Shown here: piece after piece, positions 26,161 to 34,341 of the stretch
Layout of the letters: each line of letters starts with the position of its first letter
Numbering within the stretch: position 1 is the first letter of the stretch
DNA from: Rhizobium grahamii CCGE 502
GTDB taxonomy: Bacteria > Pseudomonadota > Alphaproteobacteria > Rhizobiales > Rhizobiaceae
Direction of reading: 5' to 3'
Length of the DNA stretch: 64,000 bases
Assembly: GCF_000298315.2 (NCBI RefSeq)
Contig: NZ_AEYE02000015.1
Location: 248,001 to 312,000, forward strand
The notes under the pieces: generated by a model
Told to the model about the DNA's origin: nothing
Seen by the model: only the letters and a program-made list of their open reading frames with translations
Databases searched by the model: none
Made by a program: the position numbers and the translations under genes

Positions 26161-27198
26161 TTACGGCCTCAGGCATTTGCAAACGATGGTCGAACCGCGC
26201 ACCGAACATGATGGGTCGTTCACCGGTGTCCACTGCGCTAGTTCTCCGGAGAAGGTGGATTTCACGAAGTCCCGAATTTCATCCTGAACCGGACTGATCT
26301 CGCGGGGGACGCTGAAGCAACTCCCAGTTTGGCCAGATGTGAAGTCCAGATAGTCGAACGTGGTCCAGCCACCGGCCTTTTGTAGAAGTGTGTCTCCCTT
26401 AAACCCCGGCGAATGCGCGGCAATTTCAATCTTCCTCAACCTGCCAGGATCCTCGTTGCAAAACCAAACAGGATCGTCTTGCTGCCAGCTCTCCACCGTG
26501 CAACTGGCCCCAGCGTATACGCTCGTAATGGTATTTCCCCACACATCGGCCTCATTCACATCAATGATTTTAAGAAGATACGGCCAGGTGGTCTCAACGC
26601 CAGAATCGAAAACTCGCACCATTTTGAGCGTCCCGTTACGAAACTCGCCCTTTAGGTCAATTCCATCGGCGGACAGCTCGTCAACAATGGAGACGAAATC
26701 TGGATAGGGAAGCCCATTGATCGAAAGGAGGCTGATGTTCTCCTTTACACCACGAATGTGCTCGAAGTTTTTGCTTCTTAGCGCCCTGATGATCCGAAGC
26801 GTAGATTCAGCGCCGCGTCCTTTAACGCCCCCGACGGCCACCACGTAAGCGCCTGAGGCGCGACCTGCGAAATAGTCCCATCCCTTCTGGTCCGCGCCGT
26901 TCTCCAGCAATAGATCGACCAGACGGTCATCAGCCTGCGCCTGCAGAGCTTCCTTTACAAAACTGCGCTTGAAACGCCCATCGGCAAATCCATTTCCGTC
27001 GACATTCCCGCGGCGTAAGATGTTGCGAGCGCTAAGAAAATCGTTCTCCCGTATAGCTGCTATCAAAGCGCGACCATCATCGGTAACGGGATCTGCGAAT
27101 GTAATCTTTGGCAATCCACAGGTAAAAAAGAACAGCGCTAGCGTCACTGCGATGAAGGGCGGCCGCCATCGCGTGTACCGTCGGGGAGCGGCAATCAT
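26161..27198 (-). CDS. Secreted ankyrin-like protein, unknown function
   Basis: 345 residues if started at ATG 27198, the most plausible start: it gives a clean signal peptide (RPPFIAVTLALFFFTCGLPK, mature near FADPVTDD) and has AAGG upstream. The frame is open further up but there overlaps the DUF982 gene. The first 100 mature residues look like two ankyrin-type helical units (ALIAAIRENDFLSARNILRR, ALQAQADDRLVDLLLENGAD). The rest is not recognised and includes paired cysteines near the end (SCSVRGSTIVCKC). It lies tightly behind the DUF982 gene, so both are probably co-transcribed. Confidence 0.6.
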   Translation of the reverse strand: MIAAPRRYTRWRPPFIAVTLALFFFTCGLPKITFADPVTDDGRALIAAIRENDFLSARNILRRGNVDGNGFADGRFKRSFVKEALQAQADDRLVDLLLENGADQKGWDYFAGRASGAYVVAVGGVKGRGAESTLRIIRALRSKNFEHIRGVKENISLLSINGLPYPDFVSIVDELSADGIDLKGEFRNGTLKMVRVFDSGVETTWPYLLKIIDVNEADVWGNTITSVYAGASCTVESWQQDDPVWFCNEDPGRLRKIEIAAHSPGFKGDTLLQKAGGWTTFDYLDFTSGQTGSCFSVPREISPVQDEIRDFVKSTFSGELAQWTPVNDPSCSVRGSTIVCKCLRP

Positions 27199-27202
27199 CT
27201 GC

Positions 27203-27559
27203 TTACCTTGGGCCGTCCTCCAAAGGGCGGACCTTCCCCCCGGCGTCCGCTCTGGGGCGCTGCTCATCATTTCTTGGGTAGTTCTTTTGCGATTTTTCTC
27301 CGTCGTCCGGAAGAACGCGAAGCCCCGCTTCGTGCGCCGCAATTACGAAAGCTGCCCGAGCAGTCGCTGCGTCAGTGTAAAATTCCATCGCCTCCAAGGA
27401 CGCCATCAGAGCGCTGTGAAACGACGGACGGCTTTTCGGCCATTTGCTGCTTAGGAGCATGGCGGCGAGATCCGCGACTGTATCAGCATGTCGATATCGG
27501 CCGTTGCCTTCAATTTCGACGTCCATCGGACTGATAAAGACGGGGATTTCGCCAACCAT
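27203..27559 (-). CDS. DUF982 domain protein
   Basis: 118 residues. The core RYRHADTVADLAAMLLSSKW, SFHSALMASLEAMEF and ARAAFVIAAHEAGLRVLP matches DUF982, a short domain almost restricted to Rhizobiales and usually present in many copies per genome. Function is unknown. The C-terminal 30 residues are basic and disordered. It is followed after 4 bp by the ankyrin-like gene on the same strand. Confidence 0.8.
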   Translation of the reverse strand: MVGEIPVFISPMDVEIEGNGRYRHADTVADLAAMLLSSKWPKSRPSFHSALMASLEAMEFYTDAATARAAFVIAAHEAGLRVLPDDGEKSQKNYPRNDEQRPRADAGGKVRPLEDGPR

Positions 27560-27640
27560 GCCCCTAACTCCCTTGACTTTTCCCTATTGATAAATGGAGA
27601 CCGATTCGTTTTCGTCCAGAGCACTGAGCGCCGCACGTCC

Positions 27641-27669
27641 TTGACTTTTGATTGAATGAGAACAAAATA
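27641..27669 (+). promoter_or_regulatory. Sigma-70-type promoter candidate for two small genes
   Basis: TTGACT (27641-27646) and AAAATA (27664-27669) are separated by 17 bases, close to the housekeeping spacing. A Shine-Dalgarno and the start codon of a 55-residue gene follow at 27683-27695. The -10 box is weak. Confidence 0.4.
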
Positions 27670-27692
27670 GGAACATTCTCATGGAGGCTCCT

Positions 27693-27860
27693 ATGACCCA
27701 TACAGAGCAAGTCATTGCAAATGCCCTGGCAGCCGTAGCCGCGAGTAAGGCTGAGCGCGAACGCGATGCCGAACGCCGCAAACGCGTATTTGGCAACATC
27801 GAGATCGGCCGCCCCCTGCCCGCTCTGAAAGGCCAGCAACTGAGCCTGGATTTACACTGA
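27693..27860 (+). CDS. Small charged protein (55 residues), unknown
   Basis: The frame MTHTEQVIANALAAVAASKA continues through a run of Glu, Arg and Lys, then NIEIGRPLPALKGQQLSLDL and stops. ATG 27693 has a GGAGG site at 27683-27687; an in-frame ATG at 27681 overlaps that site and is less likely. The sequence is strongly helical with a charged middle. The stop overlaps the start of the next small gene (TGATG), so the two are coupled. I do not recognise the family. Confidence 0.55.
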   Translation: MTHTEQVIANALAAVAASKAERERDAERRKRVFGNIEIGRPLPALKGQQLSLDLH

Positions 27861-28054
27861 TGCTGCCCGTGGCCAAGGAAGACGTCGATTTCGAAGTGCA
27901 GGCAGCCCTCGCCTGGCATGACGATGACGTGAATGCGACGATTGCCACGCTGCTCGAGGACATCAGACACTTGCGGCAACAACTGTCATTAGCCAAGAGC
28001 GCCATGAGTCGGGGCATAACGCGCGGTTGGGCTCCTCAGTTTGAACGCAAATGA
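27860..28054 (+). CDS. Small protein (64 residues) coupled to 27693, unknown
   Basis: The start codon overlaps the preceding stop (TGATG). The product has an acidic helical N-terminus (EDVDFEVQAALAWHDDDVNA), a second helix TIATLLEDIRHLRQQLSLAK that could form a coiled coil, and a basic tail. It may bind its operon partner, a layout seen in antitoxin-like or regulator pairs, but no toxin or antitoxin family is recognisable. Confidence 0.5.
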   Translation: MLPVAKEDVDFEVQAALAWHDDDVNATIATLLEDIRHLRQQLSLAKSAMSRGITRGWAPQFERK

Positions 28055-28115
28055 GCATGCAAAGTTTGTCAAGCGAGATCGACCTACGCCTTGAAAGGAT
28101 TAGACTACCGGCCGG

Positions 28116-29483
28116 CTAGAGCCTCTCGAAGGTCGTCTCGTCGGAGGCGGTGGCCTCGAGGATGAGCGGTCCTTCCGCCTTCAGCCTGACGCGGCCTCTG
28201 CTGACGCGGACGAGGCGTATGGGCGCCTGCTTTTCGTCGAGCCGGCGACGCAGCAGCAGCAGCCGGGTTTCGAGATTGTCCTTGATCTCCGGCATCCGGG
28301 AACCGACCGCAAGCCGCATTTCTCGGTTCGTGAATTCGGTCCTGCCATCGCTCAGATGCCAATCGAGCATCAGGCGCAGCAAGGTCCCGGCAACGCCCTT
28401 CACTATGTAGGTTCCGTCGACGAACACGCTGTCGTCGAAGCGGTGATGGACCACGCGCACTTCCCGCCCAACGATAACAGACTCGGGCACGCCGACCGCC
28501 GGCTTCAATTCGGCCGCCGCCTCTTCCCGTTCGCTGGCCCTGAGGGCGCTGGCCGCCTGTCCAACCAGAATTTCGAGAGCAGCCTCGTCCTCTTCGCGGA
28601 AGGCGAGCCGCTCTGTGCTCTCAATGAAGAGTACACCTGTCACCGTTCCTTGGGCGGTCATGGGAATGGCAATCTGGCTCATGGCCGTCGACAATTGCGG
28701 GAAAGCGACAGTACGCGTGGCATTTTCGGTCCGTTCTGCCTCCAGACCGATCGCCTCTCCGAACCGGCGCACGCGGCTCATGTCGCTGACCTTGATCGTC
28801 TGGCCGCTCGTTGCAGCTGCGCCGATCAATCCCTCGCTGCCGGCGATTTCCGATCCGAGACCCGAGCGCTCGTAGCCTATGCTACCGGTGGTGATGAGGC
28901 AGCCACGATGGCTGTCGTGGATGAGCACGAGCGCATGATCGTATCCGAGGACATGCTGGACGCCGCCGAGCAGACTGTCGATGATCTCATCGGCTTCCGC
29001 CTGTCGCTCGATGACCTTGATCGCGTCAGAAAGGGCGGGAAGGCTGACAGGCGCGCGGCCCGTCGCGGGTGAGCCTGTTTCCACCGGCGATGGAACCTTT
29101 TCGATCCCGTGCACTCGGAAGATGTCGGCGCTTCTGAGCCGCATGACATCGGACATGCCGACCTGCGCGCTGCTCGCCTTGAGCTGGCGGGCGATCCTGT
29201 CGAACAGCGTACCGACATCAACAGAACGAACAAAACCGATGTCGAGCAGGAACTGATCGCCGGTGAAGCCGTCGACCACGATCAGTGTGACCTTGGGATT
29301 GGCGCGTACATTCGCCGCGGTCTTGGCGAAGAACTGGTTGGAAAGCGCGACATGCTCTTCATCGACCCGCACCACATGCGAGAGATAGGAGATGTTCGGC
29401 ATGCCATCGGCCGACGCCGTGGCGATGATGGACGGGATGACGCCCTCGAAGCAGGCGGAAAGATCGGAAAGCCGCAGGTTCAT
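28116..29483 (-). CDS. PNPOx-like plus GAF domain protein with C-terminal DNA-binding-like region
   Basis: 455 residues. Residues 10-125 form a pyridoxamine-phosphate-oxidase-like flavin-binding barrel (GVIPSIIATASADGMPNISY, ANPKVTLIVVDGFTGDQFLL). Residues 160-320 form a GAF sensor (EIIDSLLGGVQHVLGYDHAL, GVLFIESTERLAFREEDEAA). The last 110 residues (DWHLSDGRTEFTNREMRLAV, IKDNLETRLLLLRRRLDEKQ) look like a winged-helix or similar DNA-binding end. The architecture suggests a flavin or heme-linked one-component regulator. It overlaps a single-domain PNPOx gene by 4 bp and faces the cupin/NAT operon, so it could regulate the stress island (inference). Confidence 0.75.
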   Translation of the reverse strand: MNLRLSDLSACFEGVIPSIIATASADGMPNISYLSHVVRVDEEHVALSNQFFAKTAANVRANPKVTLIVVDGFTGDQFLLDIGFVRSVDVGTLFDRIARQLKASSAQVGMSDVMRLRSADIFRVHGIEKVPSPVETGSPATGRAPVSLPALSDAIKVIERQAEADEIIDSLLGGVQHVLGYDHALVLIHDSHRGCLITTGSIGYERSGLGSEIAGSEGLIGAAATSGQTIKVSDMSRVRRFGEAIGLEAERTENATRTVAFPQLSTAMSQIAIPMTAQGTVTGVLFIESTERLAFREEDEAALEILVGQAASALRASEREEAAAELKPAVGVPESVIVGREVRVVHHRFDDSVFVDGTYIVKGVAGTLLRLMLDWHLSDGRTEFTNREMRLAVGSRMPEIKDNLETRLLLLRRRLDEKQAPIRLVRVSRGRVRLKAEGPLILEATASDETTFERL

Positions 29484-29965
29484 TGAGACCTCGCACCAGT
29501 CTGCGTGCCTGCCAGCATGCCCGCGAGCGGGCCGGGCGTCTGAATGTAGATTTCACTGATCATGAGCCGAGCGACGCGCGCCTCTCGTGCCGTCAACCAT
29601 GGAGCGATGAGGCGCCGCGGCACGCCGAGAGATTCCAGCTCGTCCGTCGCTGCCATCATAAAACGGTCGGCGCGATCGAGGTCGGGTGTTTCCGTCTCCC
29701 GCATCTCGGCCGACCCCTTCAGTTGAAAACTGACATAATCCGACGGGCTGACGAAGGTGACAGCGAGCCGCCCGGTCTGCCGGATGCAAGCTTCGAGCCG
29801 TGGCCACTGCCAGGCGGAAAAGATGACATCGACTGTCTCGCGGTCTTCCAGGAGATGGAAGCCGACACCGCGTCCCGCCGAAGGACGGCCGGTCTCGTCA
29901 GCCACGGCGATAATGCACATCAGCGGCCGATTGAAAAAATCGACAAGCCTGTCGTCGAACCTCAC
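29480..29965 (-). CDS. Pyridoxamine 5'-phosphate oxidase-family protein
   Basis: 161 residues from a GTG at 29965 with GGGGGA upstream. The split beta-barrel pattern is PLMCIIAVADETGRPSAGRG, FSAWQWPRLEACIRQTGRLA, VTFVSPSDYVSFQLKGSAE. Members bind FMN, F420 or heme; most small ones are not true PNP oxidases. The stop overlaps the start of the PNPOx-GAF gene (ATGA), so both are translated from one transcript and may form a redox-sensing pair. A weak copy of the element found before the ntf2-like, ada and ogt units occurs at 29982-30000. Confidence 0.75.
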   Translation of the reverse strand: MRFDDRLVDFFNRPLMCIIAVADETGRPSAGRGVGFHLLEDRETVDVIFSAWQWPRLEACIRQTGRLAVTFVSPSDYVSFQLKGSAEMRETETPDLDRADRFMMAATDELESLGVPRRLIAPWLTAREARVARLMISEIYIQTPGPLAGMLAGTQTGARSQ

Positions 29966-30253
29966 TGCCGTCCCCCATTGCCCGCATCCCCGATCTTCTT
30001 AGCAAACTTTTAGGATATTCGGCATGGCTTGCACATTCATTTAGGAACGCCGGTTTTCGCTGTGCGCTATAGAAATGCCGTACCGGCTGGACGGCCCGGA
30101 CAATCGTCATCTGCACGCCATCGGCGGCCTTGTGCCGCCTGGCAAAGGATATTGGCACCGCGCCCCGCATGTCGGAGCGCGGCTCGGATTTCTGCGTCCT
30201 GCCGCAACAGTGAAAGCGTCGACAATCGATGCATTCCGAACCTGGAGAGCAAG

Positions 30254-30715
30254 ATGAAAAAGTTTACCTATGCGGCGGTTTCGCCGCCGAGGCATGGAAC
30301 GCGAGCAATGGCGTTCGGTAAGCATGTGATCCGCATGATGGCGGACAATACTGGCGGTTCCCTCGGCATGTACGAGGCCTATTTGCAGGCCGGCGAAGGC
30401 TCGCCACTGCATATACACGAGCGCGAGGACGAGTTCTTTCGCGTCCTTAGCGGGCGCTTCGGCTTCTGGTGCGGCGGCGACTACATCGAACTTGCGGAAG
30501 GCGGCTGCATCGCACTGCCGCGCGGCGTGCCGCACCGCTTTCGCAATGTCGGGAAGACGGAGGGCCGCCTCATGGGCGTGGTCACACCGGGCGGGTTCGA
30601 AAGCTTCTTTCCGATCGTCGAGCTCTGCAAACCCGAAACACCCGAGCAGATCGCCTCGGTCGCTAGGGACTTCGGTCTGGCCTTCCCGCCCGAGGACGAC
30701 CGCGAGGTCGCCTGA
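30254..30715 (+). CDS. Cupin-domain protein
   Basis: 153 residues from ATG 30254 (GGAG upstream); the frame opens further up without a sensible start. The cupin core is visible: GMYEAYLQAGEGSPLHIHER and EDEFFRVLSGRF (motif 1, with the His and Glu ligands H-x-H-x4-E) and PRGVPHRFRNVGKTEGRLMG (motif 2, with His). A single metal site is likely. Substrate unknown; such proteins are often dioxygenases or isomerases of small aromatic or acidic compounds. It is the first gene of a probable operon with nat and yceI. The 288-bp divergent gap before it contains no other gene. Confidence 0.8.
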   Translation: MKKFTYAAVSPPRHGTRAMAFGKHVIRMMADNTGGSLGMYEAYLQAGEGSPLHIHEREDEFFRVLSGRFGFWCGGDYIELAEGGCIALPRGVPHRFRNVGKTEGRLMGVVTPGGFESFFPIVELCKPETPEQIASVARDFGLAFPPEDDREVA

Positions 30716-30772
30716 ACCAAACCAAGCAAAACACCGGACCTGAACAACGGTCCATTGAAAGGAGACCGAAGG

Positions 30773-31618
30773 ATGACACACCTGCCTTCGAACGAAAACG
30801 CTATGCCCCTGACAGCCACGCAGCTCGATGTCTATCTGACCCGGATCGGGCTTGGACGGCCGTCGCGTCTCGACATCCGCAGCCTATCGCAGCTGCACCG
30901 CGCGCATCTCATGAGCTTTACATGGGAGGCGCTCGACGCCTTCATGGGATGGCCCTCAATAATCACACCGGCTGCGGCCTTCGCCAAGATGGTCGAGGGG
31001 CGGCGCGGCGGCTGGTGCTACGAAATGAACGGCCTCTTCGGTGCCGCGCTTGCCGCACTCGGCTTCCGCGTGACCCGTCTGTGCGGCGGCGTCGACCGGG
31101 AAAGGCTCGGCGACATCGCCATCGGCAATCATCTGACACTGCGTGTCGACCTCGATCGGCCCTATCTTGCCGAGGTCGGCGTGGCGGACGCCATCATCGA
31201 GCCGGTGCCACTCGCCGTAGGACCATTCAGCCAGCGCGGCTTCGACTTCTCGATCATGCCAACGGACGACGGCTGGCTCCGCTTCAACAACCATGTGCGC
31301 GGCATCGCGAAAAGCTTCGATTTCCAGGCGAACCATAGCGACGAGTCCGCAATGGTCGCAACGCATGGCTGGCTGATGCAGGATCCAGCCTCCCCCTTCA
31401 CAAATGCACTCGCGGTCCTGCGTCACACGGCCGACGGTTATGTCGCGCTTCAGAACGACCGTCTGAGCCATGTGACGGCAACCAGCCTCACCGAGCAGCG
31501 TATCACGAGCGCCGAGCATCTCTCCGACACGTTCGAGACCGTATTCGATCTCGATATCCCACAACCCGGCTGCGTCTGGGAGCGCCTCCAGGCCATCAGC
31601 CGCGACAAGGCGGCTTGA
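30773..31618 (+). CDS. nat: Arylamine N-acetyltransferase
   Basis: 281 residues from ATG 30773 (GGAG eight bases before). The catalytic triad is recognisable: Cys in EGRRGGWCYEMNGLFGAAL (about 80), His in IGNHLTLRVDL and Asp in YLAEVGVADAIIEPVPL. Near the N-terminus YLTRIGLGRPSRLDIRSLSQ and LHRAHLMSFTWEALDAFMG are the usual NAT motifs. The enzyme transfers acetyl from acetyl-CoA to aromatic amines and hydrazines and is used for detoxification. It lies 57 bp behind the cupin gene and 39 bp before yceI, all probably one transcript. Confidence 0.92.
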   Translation: MTHLPSNENAMPLTATQLDVYLTRIGLGRPSRLDIRSLSQLHRAHLMSFTWEALDAFMGWPSIITPAAAFAKMVEGRRGGWCYEMNGLFGAALAALGFRVTRLCGGVDRERLGDIAIGNHLTLRVDLDRPYLAEVGVADAIIEPVPLAVGPFSQRGFDFSIMPTDDGWLRFNNHVRGIAKSFDFQANHSDESAMVATHGWLMQDPASPFTNALAVLRHTADGYVALQNDRLSHVTATSLTEQRITSAEHLSDTFETVFDLDIPQPGCVWERLQAISRDKAA

Positions 31619-31657
31619 GCCGATGCGCCGTATCATCCCACATCCGAGGAAAGATCC

Positions 31658-32272
31658 ATGCTTCGCATAACAACATTCGCCCTTGCTCTTGGTTTGAGCA
31701 CGACGCTCGCCCTTGCCGCCGCCACCGATCCGGCGCCGACCGGGACCTATAAGACCGACCCCTCGCATTCGAGTCTCAGCTGGTCCTTCGACCACTCCGG
31801 CCTGTCGCACTACACCGCGCGTTTCACCAAAGTCGATGCGCGGCTCGACTGGAAGCCGGAACAGCCGGAAACCTCCACGCTCTCGGTTGCCATCGATCCG
31901 CTCTCGGTCCGCACCGACTATCCCTGGCCGGAGAAGGTCGACTTCGACGCGGAAATCGGCACAGGGGAGACCTTCCTGGCAGCCAAGCCGATCACTTTCG
32001 TTTCCAAGACGATCCACGTGACCGGCGAGAACACCGGCACGGTCGAAGGCCTCCTCACCTTTCGCGGCGAGACACACCCGGCAACGCTCGACGTCACCTT
32101 CAACGGCTCGATGGCCAAGCACCCAAGGATGGGTGTCCCGAAGATCGGCTTCTCGGCAACCGGCAGGATCCGCCGCAGCGAATGGGGACTGGATTTCGCA
32201 ATCCCCGAACTCGGTGACATCATCACCATCGCCGTCGAAACGCAGATGGTGCCTGCTGATCACTCATTCTAG
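31658..32272 (+). CDS. YceI family periplasmic protein
   Basis: 204 residues with a signal peptide (LRITTFALALGLSTTLALAA) ahead of the YceI lipocalin-like barrel: YKTDPSHSSLSWSFDHSGLS, YTARFTKVDARLDWKPEQPE, TLSVAIDPLSVRTDYPW and RIRRSEWGLDFAIPELGDII. Members bind isoprenoid or amphiphilic ligands in the periplasm and are induced by stress or high pH in E. coli. The ATG has CGAGGAAAG upstream. It closes the cupin-nat-yceI operon. Confidence 0.9.
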   Translation: MLRITTFALALGLSTTLALAAATDPAPTGTYKTDPSHSSLSWSFDHSGLSHYTARFTKVDARLDWKPEQPETSTLSVAIDPLSVRTDYPWPEKVDFDAEIGTGETFLAAKPITFVSKTIHVTGENTGTVEGLLTFRGETHPATLDVTFNGSMAKHPRMGVPKIGFSATGRIRRSEWGLDFAIPELGDIITIAVETQMVPADHSF

Positions 32273-32363
32273 TGAAACGAATGCGATGCAGGTCCGGCGG
32301 ATCTGCATCTCTTCACTGGGCAGGCGCACCTGTCGCCTTGATGGGATCGCCCAGCACACCCGT

Positions 32364-32394
32364 TTCCGATTCGAAGATAAGAACCGGAGTTTGG
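32364..32394 (+). promoter_or_regulatory. Recurring stress element, copy A (before the NTF2-like gene)
   Basis: CGATTCGAAGATAAGAACC followed by GGAGTTTGG. It aligns base by base with copies B (33043) and C (34342), each in an intergenic gap 50-80 bp before a start codon. The common pattern is TTCgATTyGAaagcAAGgAtCGGAGTkTGG. Probably an operator or an atypical promoter. Confidence 0.55.
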
Positions 32395-32474
32395 TCGCCG
32401 GAAAGCTCAAATATCCCTTTCATCAGGTCATCGAGTGGTTTCGATGGTCGCACGATTTGAAGAAAGGACTTCCC

Positions 32475-32924
32475 ATGAGCAAGGAAGAAGACAACAAGGC
32501 CGTCGTGGTTCGCTGGTTCACCGAATTCTGGGGCAAGGAGGTCAATCTTGCTGTTATCGATGAGATCGCGGCACCCGACATGCTCCTGCAATATTCCCTG
32601 CATGAACCGCGCCGCGGCCGCGAGAACATCAAGGCGTTCATGACCGACTTCCGAGCCGCGTTCCCCGATCTCAACTTCTGGGGCACCGCCGACCTGATCG
32701 CCGAGGGCGACTATGTCGTCGGCCAGTGGGAAGGCGGCGGCACGCACACCGGTCCGGCCTTTGATGACTTCCTTCTCGGCGGCTTGCCGGCCGCAACCGG
32801 CCGCAAGATGCGCTTCACCGGCAAGACCGTGCTGAAGGTCGTCGATGGCATGATCGTCGAGGAAAATGGTCTCGACGATGGCCTCACTGCAATGATGCAG
32901 CTCGGTCTGATCGATAAGGCCTGA
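32475..32924 (+). CDS. NTF2-like / SnoaL-type ester cyclase
   Basis: 149 residues from ATG 32475 (GAAAGGA upstream). The cone-shaped NTF2 fold is visible in VVRWFTEFWGKEVNLAVIDE, MLLQYSLHEPRRGRENIKAF, MTDFRAAFPDLNFWGTADLI and VVGQWEGGGTHTGPAF. The group includes polyketide cyclases and many small stress proteins. It is a monocistronic gene with the repeated element 80 bp upstream and a strong stem-loop after it, thus its own regulated unit in the stress island. Confidence 0.82.
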   Translation: MSKEEDNKAVVVRWFTEFWGKEVNLAVIDEIAAPDMLLQYSLHEPRRGRENIKAFMTDFRAAFPDLNFWGTADLIAEGDYVVGQWEGGGTHTGPAFDDFLLGGLPAATGRKMRFTGKTVLKVVDGMIVEENGLDDGLTAMMQLGLIDKA

Positions 32925-32945
32925 AACCTAGCAGCGCTTGCCCAC

Positions 32946-32974
32946 GAGGCTCGCACAGCCCCTGTGCGAGCCTC
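32946..32974 (+). terminator. Strong stem-loop terminator after the NTF2-like gene
   Basis: GAGGCTCGCACAG pairs perfectly with CTGTGCGAGCCTC (13 bp) across a three-base loop, 22 bases past the stop codon. No long U-run follows, but the GC-rich stem and position make it a good terminator separating this unit from ada. Confidence 0.7.
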
Positions 32975-33042
32975 ATCTGCTTTCGCCTCGAAGCGAACCA
33001 GGCGCTCTGTCGACAACCTGCGCAAGATCCGGGTGGTTTTTG

Positions 33043-33072
33043 TTTCATTCGAGAGCAAGGATCGGAGTGTGG
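33043..33072 (+). promoter_or_regulatory. Recurring stress element, copy B (before ada)
   Basis: Shares the 15-base core AGCAAGGATCGGAGT exactly with copy C and aligns with copy A. It ends about 52 bp before the ada start codon, a position suited to a promoter or operator. Confidence 0.6.
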
Positions 33073-33124
33073 CCCCTTGTGGATCCAAGGCACGGTCGAT
33101 CTGGAACGAATTCGGGTAGAAACC

Positions 33125-34222
33125 ATGAACATGAACATCCGCCCCGCGCCAACCCTTCGCACGTCGCACCCTTTGGTAGCGGACGATCCTCGCTGGGCGC
33201 GTATTGTCACTCGCGACAAGTCCGCCGACGGTCAGCTCTGGTACTCGGTTTCGACGACCGGCGTCTATTGTCGGCCCTCGTGCCCGTCGCGCACGGCGAA
33301 CCCGAAGAATGTCACCCTGCACGAGACGATCGAAAGCGCCCGCGCGACCGGCTTCCGGGCCTGCCGGCGCTGCAATCCCGACGGTCCTACACTCGAACGC
33401 GAGAAGGCCGCGCTCGTCGCGAAGGCCTGCCGGATCATCGAGGACAGCGAGGAAGAGCCCTCGCTGGAGGATCTCGCAGCTGCTGTCGATCGTAGTCCGA
33501 GCTATTTCCATCGCATGTTCAAGGCATCGACGGGGCTGACCCCGAAGGCCTATGCCGTTGGCCAGCGCGCCAAAAAAGTGCGTGAAGGCCTCGAGACCGG
33601 TACGAGCGTCACCGAAGCAATGTACGATGCCGGCTTCAACTCCAGTGGCCGCTTCTATGAGAAATCGAACGGCATGCTTGGCATGAAGCCGACCCAGTAT
33701 CGTGACGGCGGTACCAACGAGGACATCAAGTTTGCAGTCGGCCAATCCTATCTCGGCGCGATCCTCGTGGCGTCCAGCACGAAGGGCGTGGCCTCGATCC
33801 TGCTCGGCGACGACCCGGATGCGCTGCTTCGCGATCTTCAGGATCGTTTCCCGAAGGCGCGCCTGATCGGCATGGACCGCGACTACGAGGCGCTGGTCGC
33901 CAAGGTCTGCGGCTTCGTCGAAAACCCCGGCATCGGCCTCGATCTGCCGCTCGACGTTCGCGGCACGGCGTTTCAACGCCGAGTATGGCAAGCCTTGCAG
34001 GAGGTTCCGGTCAGCGAGCGCATATCCTATTCGGAAATCGCCCGCCGTATCGGCGCGCCGAGCGCCAGCCGGGCGGTCGCCGGTGCCTGCGCTGCAAACA
34101 ATATCGCGGTCGCCATTCCCTGCCATCGCGTGGTGCGCAACGACGGGGCGATTTCCGGTTATGCCTGGGGCGTTGATCGCAAACGCGCACTGCTCGACCG
34201 GGAAGCGCTGGACGCGGCCTGA
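33125..34222 (+). CDS. ada: Bifunctional Ada: methylphosphotriester/O6-methylguanine-DNA methyltransferase and activator
   Basis: 365 residues from ATG 33125. N-Ada zinc domain (about 15-90): WYSVSTTGVYCRPSCPSRTA and GFRACRRCNPDGPTLE supply the four Cys, with CRPSC holding the methyl-acceptor. An AraC-type domain (about 95-190) follows: AAVDRSPSYFHRMFKASTGL and MYDAGFNSSGRFYEKSN. The methyltransferase domain (about 200-360) has FQRRVWQALQEVPVSERISY and the acceptor motif AVAIPCHRVVRNDGAISGYA. The protein repairs DNA by irreversible transfer of methyl to its cysteines and, once methylated, activates alkylation genes. All catalytic motifs look intact. It should drive the neighbouring ogt operon. 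Confidence 0.95.
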   Translation: MNMNIRPAPTLRTSHPLVADDPRWARIVTRDKSADGQLWYSVSTTGVYCRPSCPSRTANPKNVTLHETIESARATGFRACRRCNPDGPTLEREKAALVAKACRIIEDSEEEPSLEDLAAAVDRSPSYFHRMFKASTGLTPKAYAVGQRAKKVREGLETGTSVTEAMYDAGFNSSGRFYEKSNGMLGMKPTQYRDGGTNEDIKFAVGQSYLGAILVASSTKGVASILLGDDPDALLRDLQDRFPKARLIGMDRDYEALVAKVCGFVENPGIGLDLPLDVRGTAFQRRVWQALQEVPVSERISYSEIARRIGAPSASRAVAGACAANNIAVAIPCHRVVRNDGAISGYAWGVDRKRALLDREALDAA

Positions 34223-34224
34223 TC

Positions 34225-34314
34225 CCCACCCGCGACATCGCCGCCACCATGGACGACGAAGCGCTGATCGAGCGCATGACCGTCATCAAGTGCGGGCCCG
34301 CTGCGAGCGCCTGA
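34225..34314 (+). pseudogene. alkA: Remnant of a DNA-3-methyladenine glycosylase II gene
   Basis: Immediately after the ada stop a short frame reads PTRDIAATMDDEALIERMTV then IK, and stops after eight unrelated codons. This matches the segment of AlkA-type glycosylases just before the helix-hairpin-helix (which continues GVGRWTVEMLL in intact proteins). Everything on both sides is gone. An alkA gene between ada and ogt is common in rhizobia, so a deletion most likely removed the rest. Assignment rests on about 22 residues recognised from memory. Confidence 0.6.
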
Positions 34315-34341
34315 CCTTTTCCGTGTTTTCCCGGGCGAAAC

